DNA of 60,289 nt from DATARH01 sp036008175 (GCA_036008175.1 DASYOB010000102.1:1-60289); one strand, 5' to 3'; counted from the stretch's first letter, positions 24,293-32,857 are shown. Notes: generated by a model not told the origin, from the sequence alone. Numbers and translations are program-made.

Positions 24293-25591
24293 ATGAGCGT
24301 CGCGCAACTTAGGCTGACCGCGAGTCGTGTGCACTACGCCTGGATCGTCGCCGGCGTGACCTTTGTCGTGGTGCTGCTGACCGCCGGGGTACGCGCCGCC
24401 CCCGGTATATTGATCGTGCCGCTCGAAGAGGAATTTCACTGGTCGCGGGCAACGATCTCCTTCGCCGTCGGGGTCAACCTCCTGCTCTATGGCGTGGTGG
24501 GGCCATTCGCGGCGGCGCTGATGGACCGCTTTGGCGTGCGCCGGACGATGACCCTGGCCCTGGCTGTCGCGGCTGGCGGCGTGGCACTGAGCCCGGCGAT
24601 GCGCGAACCATGGCAGCTCGTCTTGCTGTGGGGTGTCGTCGTTGGCTGCAGTTGCGGCTGCATCGGCGCCTTTATCGGCCCCTTTATCGCCGCGCGGTGG
24701 TTCAAGCAGCGGCAAGGGCTCGTCGTCGGGCTGCTCACCGCTGCAAACGCCGCGGGCCAACTGGTCTTTCTGCCGAGCATGGCGACGATCGCCACCCATG
24801 CCGGGTGGCGGGTGATGTCGCTGATACTGGCTGGTTGCGTAATGGTCTTTGTGCCGGTGCTGGCGTTGTTGATGCGCGACCGCCCCGAACAGCTTGGCCT
24901 TTCCGCTTACGGCGACATCGCCGGACCGCGCAGGGGAACGGCGCCGGCCGGCAATCCGATTTCGGCCGCCTTTCGCGCCCTCGCCGACGGCGCGAAAATG
25001 CGGGATTTCTGGCTGATCGCCGGCAGCTATTTCATCTGCGGCGCCTCGACCAACGGCCTGATCGGCACGCATCTGATACCAGCTTGCGTCGATCATGGAT
25101 TGGCCGAGGTCGTCGGTGCCGGCCTGCTCGCCGCCACCGGCGTCTTCGCGTTCATCGGCGGGACGGCCTCCGGCTGGCTCAGCGATCGCATCGACAATCG
25201 CTATCTGTTGTTCTGGTATTACGGGCTGCGCGGCCTGTCGCTGATGTACCTGCCCTTCGCGCTCGACATGTCGTTCTACGGCATGACCCTGTTCAGCGCG
25301 TTTTACGGGCTCGACTGGATTGCCGGCGTGCCGCCGAGCGTGCGCCTGTTGAGCCGCGCCGTCGGGGCCGAGCGGATCGGCATCATGGTCGCCTGGATCA
25401 CCGTCATTCACCAGGTGGGCGGCGCCTCCGCCGCCTATCTCGGCGGCGTGCTGCGCATCACCTTCGGGACCTATCTCGAAGCCTTTATGCTGTCGGGGCT
25501 GTTGTGCATCGGTGCCGCGCTGATGGTGCTGTTCATCGGGGCCGGGCGCGGGGGCCGGGAGGAAACAGCCGGCGTATCCGCCGCGGCCTGA
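24293..25591 (+). CDS. MFS transporter
   Basis: A 432-residue major-facilitator permease with about 12 membrane helices. The N-terminal helix reads HYAWIVAGVTFVVVLLTAGV; the loop 2-3 region MDRFGVRRTMTLALAVAAGG carries the MFS signature (D-R-x-G-x-R-R), and GTASGWLSDRIDNRYLLFW the corresponding motif of the second half. It resembles oxalate/formate-antiporter-like and monocarboxylate MFS members (VPLEEEFHWSRATISFAVGVNLLLYG), suggesting a carboxylate substrate, unproven. The ATG at 24293 is preferred to the GTG at 24281. It follows ribB by 25 nt but functional linkage is doubtful. Confidence 0.9.
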   Translation: MSVAQLRLTASRVHYAWIVAGVTFVVVLLTAGVRAAPGILIVPLEEEFHWSRATISFAVGVNLLLYGVVGPFAAALMDRFGVRRTMTLALAVAAGGVALSPAMREPWQLVLLWGVVVGCSCGCIGAFIGPFIAARWFKQRQGLVVGLLTAANAAGQLVFLPSMATIATHAGWRVMSLILAGCVMVFVPVLALLMRDRPEQLGLSAYGDIAGPRRGTAPAGNPISAAFRALADGAKMRDFWLIAGSYFICGASTNGLIGTHLIPACVDHGLAEVVGAGLLAATGVFAFIGGTASGWLSDRIDNRYLLFWYYGLRGLSLMYLPFALDMSFYGMTLFSAFYGLDWIAGVPPSVRLLSRAVGAERIGIMVAWITVIHQVGGASAAYLGGVLRITFGTYLEAFMLSGLLCIGAALMVLFIGAGRGGREETAGVSAAA

Positions 25592-25615
25592 CACATCTCC
25601 CTGCGACGACCCCAT

Positions 25616-25647
25616 AAAAAAGCCCGAGCGGGCAACCCCGCTCGGGC
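25616..25647 (-). terminator. Intrinsic terminator for the minus-strand Tyr/Pro-rich gene
   Basis: A perfect 11-bp stem (GCCCGAGCGGG / CCCGCTCGGGC, 25622-25632 with 25637-25647) with a 4-nt loop is followed on the minus strand by six T. It begins 21 nt after the stop of the gene at 25669. Having no T run on the plus side, it serves the minus strand best, though it may also block MFS read-through. Confidence 0.9.
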
Positions 25648-25668
25648 CAGGGTCGGCCAACCCGAAGA

Positions 25669-25899
25669 TTACCAGGGGTAGTAGTACGGCGCCGGTCCGT
25701 AATACGGCGCGTAATACGGTGGCGCGTAGTAGTACGGCGCCGGAGCCGCGATCCCGATACCGAAACCGCCCGGACCAAAGCCGAAGTACAACTGCGCGTC
25801 AGCCGAGGACATCGGCACGGTGAGCGCACCCAAGCCTATCGCGGCAACGGCGGCCGCGAGCAGAGGACGAAACCGGCGATTGTGTTTCTAAACGGACAT
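25669..25899 (-). pseudogene. Small secreted Tyr/Pro-rich protein with an in-frame amber codon at codon 4
   Basis: The minus strand reads ATG-TCC-GTT-TAG and then continues open as KHNRRFRPLL, a hydrophobic segment LAAAVAAIGLGALTVP, the cleavage-like SSADA, QLYFGFGPGGFG, and a tail of PYYYAPPYYAPYYGPAP ending PW and TAA. This is a classic signal peptide followed by a short Gly then Tyr/Pro-rich mature part, about 76 residues. A GGAGGT site lies 4 nt before the ATG and a strong terminator follows, so the gene is otherwise well formed. The TAG at 25888-25890 would stop translation after three residues. A restart at the ATG of MSSADAQ would lose the signal peptide. It may be a pseudogene, a sequencing error or a suppressed stop. 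Confidence 0.7.
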
Positions 25900-25955
25900 A
25901 CTTACCTCCGTTTGAAATTCAACACGTTTTACTGAAGGAACGATTCCACGACAGC

Positions 25956-25977
25956 GCGAGTTCCGCTGAGAACTCGC
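25956..25977. other. Inverted repeat between aapP and the Tyr/Pro-rich gene
   Basis: GCGAGTTC and GAACTCGC (8-bp perfect arms, 6-nt centre) lie 90 nt beyond the aapP stop and 57 nt upstream of the Tyr/Pro-rich gene. Without a T run it is not a clear intrinsic terminator; it may be an operator or an mRNA-end hairpin. Confidence 0.4.
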
Positions 25978-26066
25978 GGTCAAGCGCGCATCGAGGGGCC
26001 GAAGTTGCTGATTTTTGTAGAACGGGCGCGTCGCAGCGTCTGACCCGCTCCGGTTCTATTTTCGGA

Positions 26067-26831
26067 TCAGTGCGCCAGGATCTGGCTCAGGAACACCCGG
26101 GTGCGCTCGCTCTTCGGGTCGGCGAAGAACTCCTTGGGCGGCCCGCGTTCGACGATTTCGCCGCGGTCCATGAACACCATCGTGTCGGCGACCGTGCGCG
26201 CAAAGCCCATCTCGTGGGTCACGCACACCATCGTCATGCCTTCCTGCGCGAGCTCGACCATGACGTCGAGCACTTCCTTGATCATCTCCGGGTCGAGCGC
26301 CGAGGTCGGCTCGTCGAACAGCATGATCTCCGGCTTCATGCATAAGGAGCGGGCAATCGCGACGCGCTGCTGCTGGCCGCCCGAGAGCTGGCCCGGATAT
26401 TTATCGGCCTGCTCCGGGATGCGGACCCGCTCGAGATAATAGTGCGCGGTCTCCTCCGCCTCCTTTTTAGGCAGCTTACGGACCCAGATCGGCGCCAGGG
26501 TCAAATTGTCCAGCACCGTCAAATGCGGGAACAGGTTGAACTGCTGGAACACCATGCCGACCTCGCGGCGGATCGCCTCGATGTTCTTCAGGTCCGAGGT
26601 CAGCTCGATGCCGGCGACGATGATCCGGCCCTGCTGGTGTTCTTCCAGCCGGTTGATGCAGCGGATCATCGTCGATTTGCCTGAGCCCGAGGGGCCGCAG
26701 ACGACGACCTTCTCGCCTTTCTTCACTTCGAGGTTGATGTCGGTCAGCACATGGAAATCGCCATACCATTTGTGCACCTGGTGCATCGCGATCATCGCAT
26801 CCGCCGGCATTCGCGCCTCGCTGTCGGCCAT
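26067..26831 (-). CDS. aapP: General L-amino acid ABC transporter, ATP-binding protein
   Basis: A 254-residue ATPase energising polar amino-acid import. The Walker A motif is GPSGSGKSTMI near residue 46, the Q-loop FQQFNLFPHLTV, the signature LSGGQQQRVAIARSL, Walker B IMLFDEPTSALDPEM, and the switch His is in THEMGF. The start MADSEARMPADAM is preferred; the frame is open far upstream through aapM antisense-free shadow. It is the last gene of aapJ-aapQ-aapM-aapP, 14 nt after aapM. The sequence is very close to the GlnQ/AapP type and no oddities are seen. Confidence 0.95.
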   Translation of the reverse strand: MADSEARMPADAMIAMHQVHKWYGDFHVLTDINLEVKKGEKVVVCGPSGSGKSTMIRCINRLEEHQQGRIIVAGIELTSDLKNIEAIRREVGMVFQQFNLFPHLTVLDNLTLAPIWVRKLPKKEAEETAHYYLERVRIPEQADKYPGQLSGGQQQRVAIARSLCMKPEIMLFDEPTSALDPEMIKEVLDVMVELAQEGMTMVCVTHEMGFARTVADTMVFMDRGEIVERGPPKEFFADPKSERTRVFLSQILAH

Positions 26832-26845
26832 CGCGGCGGCGCCGT

Positions 26846-27952
26846 TCAGCGCCGGTGGCCACGGTTGAACTCGCGCTCCAGCATCTGGCTGTAGCGCGAC
26901 ATGAAAAAGCAGAAGCAGAAATAGATCGCCGCGATGAAGACATAGGTTTCTGTCGCGAAACCCTGCCAGTTCGAGTCGGTCAGCGCGGTATTGGCGGTGT
27001 TGAGCAGGTCGAACAGCCCGATAATCAGCACGAGCGAGGTGTTCTTGAACGCGCCGATGAAATTGTTGACGAGAGGCGGGATCACCATCGCCAGCGCCTG
27101 CGGCAGCACGATCAGCCGGATGCGCCGCCAATAGCCAAGGCCCAGCGCGTCGGCCGCTTCGATCTGGCCCTTCGGGATCGACTGCAGGCCGCCGCGGATC
27201 ACCTCGGCGAGATAGGCGGCCGCGAACAGGATGAAGGCGACCTGCGCGCGCAATAATTTGTCGATCGTGAAGCCGCTCGGCAGGAACAGCGGCAGCATCA
27301 CCGACGCCATGAACAATACGGTGATCAGCGGCACGCCGCGGACGAGTTCGATATAAGCCACAGAGACGACCCGCACCGCCGGCAATCGCGAACGCCGCCC
27401 GAGCGCCAACAGGATCGCGAGCGGAAAGGCGAAAACCATCCCGATGACGGCGAGGATCAAGGTCAGCGGCAAGCCGCTCCACAACTCGGTGTCGACATAG
27501 GTGAGGCCGAATACGCCGCCCCACATCAGGATGCCGACGAGCACCACGCCTGTCGGCCACAACAGCATCAACCGCTTGCCCCACAAACGGCGGTCGCAGC
27601 TCGCCAGGATCAGCCCAATAATGATCATCACGACGAGCAGCGGCCGCCATTGCTCCGCGTACGGAAACCGGCCGAACAGGATGAAACGAAGCTTCTCGCC
27701 GATGAATGCCCAGCACGCGCCAGCACCCCGGCAAGCCTGGCCGTTGGGTGCACTCCAGACGGCGTCGATAAAGGCCCAGCGGATCAGCGGCGGGACGGTG
27801 ACAGCTAGAAAATAGGCCGCGAGGATGGTCAGGATCGTGTTGAAGACGCTGTTGAACAGATTGGCCTTGAGCCAGCCGATGATGCCGCTCGAAGCAGCCG
27901 GCGGCCGCTGGGCGGCTATCGGGATTTCTTGGGCGATGTCGATGTCGGCCAC
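26846..27952 (-). CDS. aapM: General L-amino acid ABC transporter, permease AapM
   Basis: A 368-residue inner-membrane permease of the HisM type, longer than the usual 220-residue HisM proteins as is normal for AapM. The N-terminal half has extra helices (LFNSVFNTILTILAAYFLAV, LLVVMIIIGLILA). The C-terminal half is the conserved transport domain with AYIELVRGVPLITVLF and the EAA loop AADALGLGYWRRIRLIVLPQAL. The start is GTG at 27952, two bases after the aapQ stop, so it depends on coupled translation. It forms the membrane channel with AapQ. Confidence 0.94.
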   Translation of the reverse strand: MADIDIAQEIPIAAQRPPAASSGIIGWLKANLFNSVFNTILTILAAYFLAVTVPPLIRWAFIDAVWSAPNGQACRGAGACWAFIGEKLRFILFGRFPYAEQWRPLLVVMIIIGLILASCDRRLWGKRLMLLWPTGVVLVGILMWGGVFGLTYVDTELWSGLPLTLILAVIGMVFAFPLAILLALGRRSRLPAVRVVSVAYIELVRGVPLITVLFMASVMLPLFLPSGFTIDKLLRAQVAFILFAAAYLAEVIRGGLQSIPKGQIEAADALGLGYWRRIRLIVLPQALAMVIPPLVNNFIGAFKNTSLVLIIGLFDLLNTANTALTDSNWQGFATETYVFIAAIYFCFCFFMSRYSQMLEREFNRGHRR

Positions 27953-27954
27953 AG

Positions 27955-29145
27955 CTATCGCTCCACTAGCGCGACCGCGCGGTTGTAGAGGTTCATGCAC
28001 AGCGAAATTAAGAGGCTGATCGCCAGATAGACCGCCATGATCATGGCGATGCCCTCGACCGCCTGGCCGGTCTGGTTCATCGTCGTGTTCGCGATCGAGA
28101 CCAGGTCCGGATAACCGATGATCACGGCGAGGGAGCTGTTCTTGGTGAGGCTCAGATATTCGCTGGTCATCGGCGGTATTATGACCCGGAGCGCCTGTGG
28201 CAGGACGACAAGGCGCATCCGCTGTCCCGGCCGCAGCCCCAGCGCCATCGCCGCCTCGCTCTGCCCCCAGCTGACGGCCAGAATGCCGGCGCGCACGATC
28301 TCGGCGATAAACGTGCCGGTGTAGACGACAAGGCCGATCAGCAGGGCGCCGAATTCTGGCGAGAAAGCAGTGCCGCCGGCAAAGTTGAAGCCGCGCAGCA
28401 CTGGCCAATCCAGCTCAAGCGGCGCGCCATATGCGAGAAAAACCGCGAGCGGCAGCCCCAATGCGAGGCCAAGCCCGGCCCAGCCGGCCGGAAACTGCCA
28501 GCCGGTTTCCGCCTGCCGCTGTCGGGCCCAGCGGTGCACGACATATGCCAGGGCAAGTCCGATTACGAAGGCGACCGCCATCCATAGGTGGGCCGGCTGG
28601 CCGAGCGGCACCGGAAACAGAATGCCGCGATTGCTGACGAAAACGCCGGGCAAAGGCTCCCAGGCTTCGCGCGGCCCCGGCGCGACCTGGCGCAACAATG
28701 CCCACCAGAACAGCAATTGCAGCGCCAGTGGAATATTACGGAAGGTCTCGACGTAGACGCCGGCAAGCTTGGCGACGAGCCAGTTCCGCGACAGCCGCGC
28801 CAACCCCATCAGGGTGCCGAGAATCGTCGCTAGCACGATACCGATTGCCGACACGTAGAGCGTGTTGGTGAGGCCGACCAGGAAGGCGCGGGCATAGGTG
28901 TCCGCCGGCGAATAGGGGATCAGGCTCTCGCCGATGCCGAACGCCGCCTCGCGCTCGAGAAAGCCGAACCCGGTGGCGATGTTTTGCCGGCGGAGATTGA
29001 CGGTGGTGTTGTAGGCGAGAAAGCCGATGATCGCGGCGATTACCGCCACGAAGATGATCTGCAGCGCAATCCCCCGCAGGCGCGTGTCGCGCCACGGCGC
29101 CGGTCGATGTGCCCGGACAACTATCGCTGCGGTCTCGCTCGCCAT
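27955..29145 (-). CDS. aapQ: General L-amino acid ABC transporter, permease AapQ
   Basis: A 396-residue permease starting MASETAAIVVRAHRPAPWRD. The N-terminal helix IIFVAVIAAIIGFLAYNTTVNL is followed by the AapQ signature RRQNIATGFGFLEREAAFGIGE, which is diagnostic. The transport domain contains VETFRNIPLALQLLFW and the EAA loop EAAMALGLRPGQRMRLVVLPQAL. It sits between aapJ (14 nt upstream) and aapM, all on the minus strand, giving the complete Aap set. The longer open frame upstream of the chosen ATG is antisense-free shadow of aapJ. Confidence 0.94.
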   Translation of the reverse strand: MASETAAIVVRAHRPAPWRDTRLRGIALQIIFVAVIAAIIGFLAYNTTVNLRRQNIATGFGFLEREAAFGIGESLIPYSPADTYARAFLVGLTNTLYVSAIGIVLATILGTLMGLARLSRNWLVAKLAGVYVETFRNIPLALQLLFWWALLRQVAPGPREAWEPLPGVFVSNRGILFPVPLGQPAHLWMAVAFVIGLALAYVVHRWARQRQAETGWQFPAGWAGLGLALGLPLAVFLAYGAPLELDWPVLRGFNFAGGTAFSPEFGALLIGLVVYTGTFIAEIVRAGILAVSWGQSEAAMALGLRPGQRMRLVVLPQALRVIIPPMTSEYLSLTKNSSLAVIIGYPDLVSIANTTMNQTGQAVEGIAMIMAVYLAISLLISLCMNLYNRAVALVER

Positions 29146-29159
29146 CGCTGCGCTCCCGC

Positions 29160-30203
29160 TCAGCGGATCGGCATCGCGTAAATCAACCCGCCCTTGGTCC
29201 ACAAATTGTTGTAGCCGCGTTCGATCTTGAGCGGCGTGTTGAGCCCAAGGTGCCGATCGAAGATCTCGCCGTAATTGCCGACCGCCTTGATCGTGTTGTA
29301 GGCCCATTTCTCGTCGAGCCCCAGCGCCTTGCCCATGCCGGGAGTGACGCCGAGCATCCGCTTGATGTCGGGCGAGTCGCTCTTCGCCATCTCGTCGACA
29401 TTCTGCTGGGTGATGCCCTTCTCCTCGGCCTCCATCGTCGCATAGACGACCCAGTCGACGATGTCGTGCCATTCGTCGTCGCCGTGCCGAACGACCGGCG
29501 CCAACGGCTCCTTCGAGATCCGCTCGGCCAGGACGACGTAATCATCGGGGTTGCTTGCTCGCCCCACCCGCTGTGCCCCGAGCGCCGTGGCGTCGCCGGT
29601 CATCACGTCGCAGCGGCCGGAGAAGAACGCCGCGTAGATTTCGTCGATCTTCTCGATGACGACCGGCTTGAACTCCATCTTGTTGGCGCGGAAATAGTCG
29701 GCGAGGTTCAGCTCGGTGGTGGTGCCGGGTTGGACGCAGATCGTGGCGCCGTTGAGGTCCTTGCCAGTTTTGACGCCGAGCTTCTTCGGCACCATGAAGC
29801 CCTGGCCGTCATAGAACACCACCGGACCGAAATTGAGGCCGAGCTGGGTGTCGCGCTGCAAGGTCCAGGTCGTGTTGTTCGACAGAATGTCGACCTCGCC
29901 CGATTGCAGCGCGGTAAAGCGCTGCTGCGCGGTCAGCGGCACGTATTTGACCTTGTCTGGCTCGCCGAAAATCGCCGCAGAGATCGCGCGGCAGAAATCG
30001 ACATCGAAGCCGGCGTACTTGCCCTGACTGTCGGGTTGGGCGAACCCGGGAATGCCGGTCGGCACGCCGCAACTGAGGCTACCCGCCTGCTTTATCTTGT
30101 CGAGCGTCGGCCCGGCCGTCGCCGGGACCGGAAAGCCGAGCCCCATCGAGAGCCCGAGCGCCAGGGCCAGCAGCCCCCCTGCGCGCGTGGATATTCCGAT
30201 CAT
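29160..30203 (-). CDS. aapJ: General L-amino acid ABC transporter, periplasmic binding protein
   Basis: A 347-residue periplasmic receptor. A signal peptide (LLALALGLSMGLGFPVPATA) precedes the mature start GPTLDKIKQAGSLSCGVPTG. Hallmarks of AapJ are GFAQPDSQGKYAGFDVDFCRA, LSNNTTWTLQRDT and CVQPGTTTELNLADYFR. AapJ proteins bind a broad range of L-amino acids. First gene of the operon; the 123 nt between it and pyrF should contain the promoter, but no clear -35/-10 elements were identified by eye. Confidence 0.95.
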   Translation of the reverse strand: MIGISTRAGGLLALALGLSMGLGFPVPATAGPTLDKIKQAGSLSCGVPTGIPGFAQPDSQGKYAGFDVDFCRAISAAIFGEPDKVKYVPLTAQQRFTALQSGEVDILSNNTTWTLQRDTQLGLNFGPVVFYDGQGFMVPKKLGVKTGKDLNGATICVQPGTTTELNLADYFRANKMEFKPVVIEKIDEIYAAFFSGRCDVMTGDATALGAQRVGRASNPDDYVVLAERISKEPLAPVVRHGDDEWHDIVDWVVYATMEAEEKGITQQNVDEMAKSDSPDIKRMLGVTPGMGKALGLDEKWAYNTIKAVGNYGEIFDRHLGLNTPLKIERGYNNLWTKGGLIYAMPIR

Positions 30204-30326
30204 TCCCTAAGCCCCCTGTTCGCCGCAGGCGGTAACCGAACCGCGGCCTCGCCATGATTACCCGAACGCTAGCATAGGCGGGCGGCAGCCAGCAACGCGG
30301 CGTCCGTTGCAAATGGCGGGCCGCCC

Positions 30327-31169
30327 CTATCCCGGGCGGCGAATTTCGGCGGTATGGCGCTCGACCGCGCGCCGCAGATCTTGCCCTGCCGGGCCGGCCC
30401 CCGCGATGCCTCGGGAGATCGATGGAATGACGCGGGAATAGTGCCGCCTGAAATGGGTCCGCACATCGGCTATCGTCGCGCCCTGGGCGCCGATGCCCGG
30501 CACCAGCAACAGCGCGTTCGGCAAGCGATCGGCAAGTCGCGCGACTTCCTGGCCCTTTGTCGCGCCGACGACCGCACCGATAAAACCGAGCCCGCTCGGC
30601 TCGTCGGCGGCGTTCCGGGCCGCGATCTGGTCGGCGATGTGCTCGGCCACCGACCGGCCATCCGGGATTTTCGCCTGCTGCAGCTCGCTTCCTTCCGGAT
30701 TGGACGATCTGACCACGACGAAGACGCCAGCGGCCTCGCGGCGGGCGATCTCGAGGACCGGCGCGAGTGACCCGAAGCCGAGATAGGCGCTCGCGGTGAT
30801 CGCGTCGCCGCCATACGGGCTGCACGGTCCAAGAAAAGCTTCGCCGTAGGCCGCCGCGGTGGAGGAAATGTCGCCGCGCTTCACATCGATGATGACGAGA
30901 GCGCCGTGGCTCTTCGCCTGCTCGACAGTGCGGCGCAGCACCTCCATTCCGGCTGGTCCGTGCCGCTCGAAAAATGCGGCCTGCGGCTTGATCGTCGCAA
31001 CGAGCGGGGCGCAGCTATCCACCATGCGCTCGCAGAATGCGCTGAGCCCCGGCAAATCGTCCGGCAGCCCCCAGCCCTGCAGGCTTTTAGCCGACGGATC
31101 GATACCGACGCAGAGTGGCGACCGCTCCGCCGCAAGCTCCACAAATCGCGTTTGAAACGGCACCATCAT
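30327..31169 (-). CDS. pyrF: Orotidine 5'-phosphate decarboxylase, type 2
   Basis: PyrF makes UMP from OMP, the last step of de novo pyrimidine synthesis. The 280-residue length and motifs place it in the longer type 2 subfamily: LCVGIDPSAKSLQGWGL, IKPQAAFFERHG, the catalytic IIDVKRGDISSTAAAYGEAFLG, ITASAYLGFGSLAPVL, and the phosphate-binding LVPGIGAQG with SRGIAGA. Two adjacent ATG codons (31169 and 31166) can start it. It is divergent from the RidA gene, with about 40 nt between starts. Confidence 0.96.
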   Translation of the reverse strand: MMVPFQTRFVELAAERSPLCVGIDPSAKSLQGWGLPDDLPGLSAFCERMVDSCAPLVATIKPQAAFFERHGPAGMEVLRRTVEQAKSHGALVIIDVKRGDISSTAAAYGEAFLGPCSPYGGDAITASAYLGFGSLAPVLEIARREAAGVFVVVRSSNPEGSELQQAKIPDGRSVAEHIADQIAARNAADEPSGLGFIGAVVGATKGQEVARLADRLPNALLLVPGIGAQGATIADVRTHFRRHYSRVIPSISRGIAGAGPAGQDLRRAVERHTAEIRRPG

Positions 31170-31210
31170 CGCGCCCGTCGTATAACAGCCGCGGATTGGG
31201 GAGGATAGGG

Positions 31211-31609
31211 ATGCCGAAGCAGCAGATCCGTTCCGACAAGCTGCGCCAGCCGAGCGGCGTGTTTTCGCACGCCACCGCGATCGAGGCGAAGGGGCGGCTT
31301 GTCTTCATCTCCGGCATGACCGCGCGCCGAGCCGACGGCTCGCTCGCCGGGGTGGGCGACATCGAGGCCCAGACGCGACAGGTCTGCGAGAACATCAAGG
31401 CCGCGGTCGAGGCGGCCGGCGGCGGCATGGACGACATCTGTCGGGTCGATGTCTATATCCGCAACATGGAGCAGTTCGAGGCGATCCACAAAGTACGCCG
31501 CGAATACTTCCGAGAGCCGCTGCCGGCCTCGACCATGGTCGAGGTGGTCAAGATGACCCACCCGGACTACCTGATTGAGATCAGCGCCATCGCCGTGATC
31601 CCGGACTGA
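31211..31609 (+). CDS. RidA/YjgF family protein
   Basis: A 132-residue RidA-superfamily protein. RidA members hydrolyse reactive enamine/imine intermediates or act in specific degradation routes. The N-terminal part GVFSHATAIEAKGRLVFISGMTA and the closing VKMTHPDYLIEISAIAVIPD follow the family. The active-site Arg of true RidA (in IRN/CRVxV-type segment) corresponds to CRVDVYIRNMEQFEAI. GAGGATAGGG directly precedes the ATG as ribosome-binding site. It is monocistronic, divergent from pyrF and converging on the DUF2442 gene 3 nt away. Confidence 0.88.
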   Translation: MPKQQIRSDKLRQPSGVFSHATAIEAKGRLVFISGMTARRADGSLAGVGDIEAQTRQVCENIKAAVEAAGGGMDDICRVDVYIRNMEQFEAIHKVRREYFREPLPASTMVEVVKMTHPDYLIEISAIAVIPD

Positions 31610-31612
31610 GCG

Positions 31613-32026
31613 TTACGATGCCCTCGCTTTTCGTGGCCGGCCGCCGAGCCGCCCATTGGCCCGGGCGGCCGCCGCTTTGGCCGGACTCGTTGCGCTTCCG
31701 CCGCGGGCACCCAGGCGGGCGGCCATCCAGGCGCGCGAGCCGAGAAGCCCTTCCAGAAGCGCCGGTAAGTAGAGGTCCGCATCCAGCTTGGGAAAATGGA
31801 TACCGAGGCCGGAAGGGCTGATCTCGATCTGGTCCAATTGATCCGGCGTAGCATTCTCCAAACCCTGAGCGTCATGCGCCGAGAAACCTATGTCCAGGCC
31901 CGAACTAAGGCGAACGACGATCCGTTTGCTGCGCCGGTCATAGTGCGCGTCTGACGCGGTTGGCCCAGTATCGCGACGTTTCTCGCCGCGCCTTACCGCA
32001 CGCGCGAATTCATCGGGTGTAACCAT
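31613..32026 (-). CDS. DUF2442 domain protein with basic AT-hook-like tail
   Basis: About 137 residues from the ATG of MVTPDEF (an ATG at 32044 would add six). The DUF2442 core covers residues about 25-95: DAHYDRRSKRIVVRLSSG, LEIxPSGLGIHFPKLDADLYLPALLEG. The C-terminal tail is Ala/Arg/Lys-rich and ends ANGRLGGRPRKARAS, where GRPRK resembles an AT-hook. DUF2442 proteins often sit beside DUF4160 proteins, as here, and the pair is suspected to be toxin-antitoxin-like, unproven. The start overlaps the DUF4160 gene by 17 nt. Confidence 0.9.
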   Translation of the reverse strand: MVTPDEFARAVRRGEKRRDTGPTASDAHYDRRSKRIVVRLSSGLDIGFSAHDAQGLENATPDQLDQIEISPSGLGIHFPKLDADLYLPALLEGLLGSRAWMAARLGARGGSATSPAKAAAARANGRLGGRPRKARAS

Positions 32027-32261
32027 GAATGCGCTCCCATTCACTGCACAACGTCACTAGCTCGTCATCCAACACCGCCGCGATCCTGGCGATTTCGCGG
32101 CGCGGGAAGCCGTAGTTCTCGCGCAGCTCCACCGGCCCGCCAGGGCAGTTAAGCCGAAACACCCCCTCCTGGTCGCGGCCGATTACGTGTACGTGCGCGG
32201 GGCGATGGTCATTTGGATAGACCACGACCCGCAATCCGCCAGATCGCAAGACGGTCGGCAT
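32010..32261 (-). CDS. DUF4160 domain protein
   Basis: An 83-residue small protein with the DUF4160 pattern: PTVLRSGGLRVVVYPNDHRPAHVHV, GRDQEGVFRLN and ENYGFPRREIARIAAVLDDE. The conserved P-x-H-x-H-V motif near residues 22-27 could bind metal. The start is ATG at 32261; the TTG just before it is not used here. It is the first gene of a two-gene unit with the overlapping DUF2442 gene, a layout common to small addiction-type modules, but neither protein has an established activity. Confidence 0.9.
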   Translation of the reverse strand: MPTVLRSGGLRVVVYPNDHRPAHVHVIGRDQEGVFRLNCPGGPVELRENYGFPRREIARIAAVLDDELVTLCSEWERIHGYTR

Positions 32262-32398
32262 CAATTAAGCTAGCGCATTCCCAAGCGGTTGGCTATCCAT
32301 CGCTGAACCGGTCGATGCCGCCCAGCAGCTGTCGCGGTTGCAATCGCCGCGGCGGCGGCCCAACTGTTTGCGCGACCACGAGCCCGAGGACCAGCCGA

Positions 32399-32857
32399 AT
32401 GGAAATGCATGGCGAACGTCGCATCCCCGCCCCGCGCGACGAGGTGTGGGCGCGGCTCAACGACGCCGAGACCCTGAAGAATTCCATTCCCGGCTGTCAG
32501 GAGATCGAAAAGACCTCGGATACCGAGTTCACCGCCAAGGTCGTCGCCAAGGTCGGGCCGGTCCGCGCGACCTTCACCGGCAAGGTCACGCTCACCGATC
32601 TCGATCCGCCGAACGGCTACACGATCTCCGGCGAGGGGCAGGGCGGAGTTGCCGGCTTCGCCAAGGGCAGCGCCAGGGTCGACCTCGAGACTACCGATGG
32701 CGAGACAGTGCTGCGCTACGGCGTACAGGCCCAGGTCGGCGGCAAGCTGGCGCAGATCGGCTCCCGCTTGATCGACGCCACCGCGCGCAAGATGGCCGAC
32801 GACTTCTTCACCCGCTTTGTCGAGGCGGTGAGTCCCAGCCAGGCGGCTCAAGGCTGA
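32399..32857 (+). CDS. coxG: CoxG/SRPBCC family protein of the CODH-like cluster
   Basis: A 152-residue SRPBCC-fold protein starting MEMHGERRIPAPRDEVWARL. SIPGCQEIEKTSDTEFTAKV and GQGGVAGFAKGSARVDL are typical of CoxG. In CO-oxidising bacteria CoxG helps anchor or assemble the dehydrogenase at the membrane. Unlike full-length CoxG it has no C-terminal membrane helix and ends QAAQG, as is frequent in form II clusters. It leads the coxG-S-L-M order with 122 nt before coxS. Nothing convincing is seen in the 137 nt before it. Confidence 0.9.
   Translation: MEMHGERRIPAPRDEVWARLNDAETLKNSIPGCQEIEKTSDTEFTAKVVAKVGPVRATFTGKVTLTDLDPPNGYTISGEGQGGVAGFAKGSARVDLETTDGETVLRYGVQAQVGGKLAQIGSRLIDATARKMADDFFTRFVEAVSPSQAAQG

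Noticed and set aside
25622..25647. Terminator for the plus-strand MFS gene
   Set aside because: The T run lies on the minus-strand side; on the plus strand the stem is followed by CAGGGTC, so the hairpin is assigned to the minus-strand gene.
24227..25660. 477-codon minus-strand frame across the MFS gene
   Set aside because: Antisense shadow rich in Gln, His and Asp; the plus-strand transporter has a clear membrane pattern.
25533..25829. 98-codon minus-strand frame near the Tyr/Pro-rich gene
   Set aside because: It is in another phase, Arg/Thr-rich and crosses the terminator; the signal-peptide phase is much more convincing despite its amber codon.
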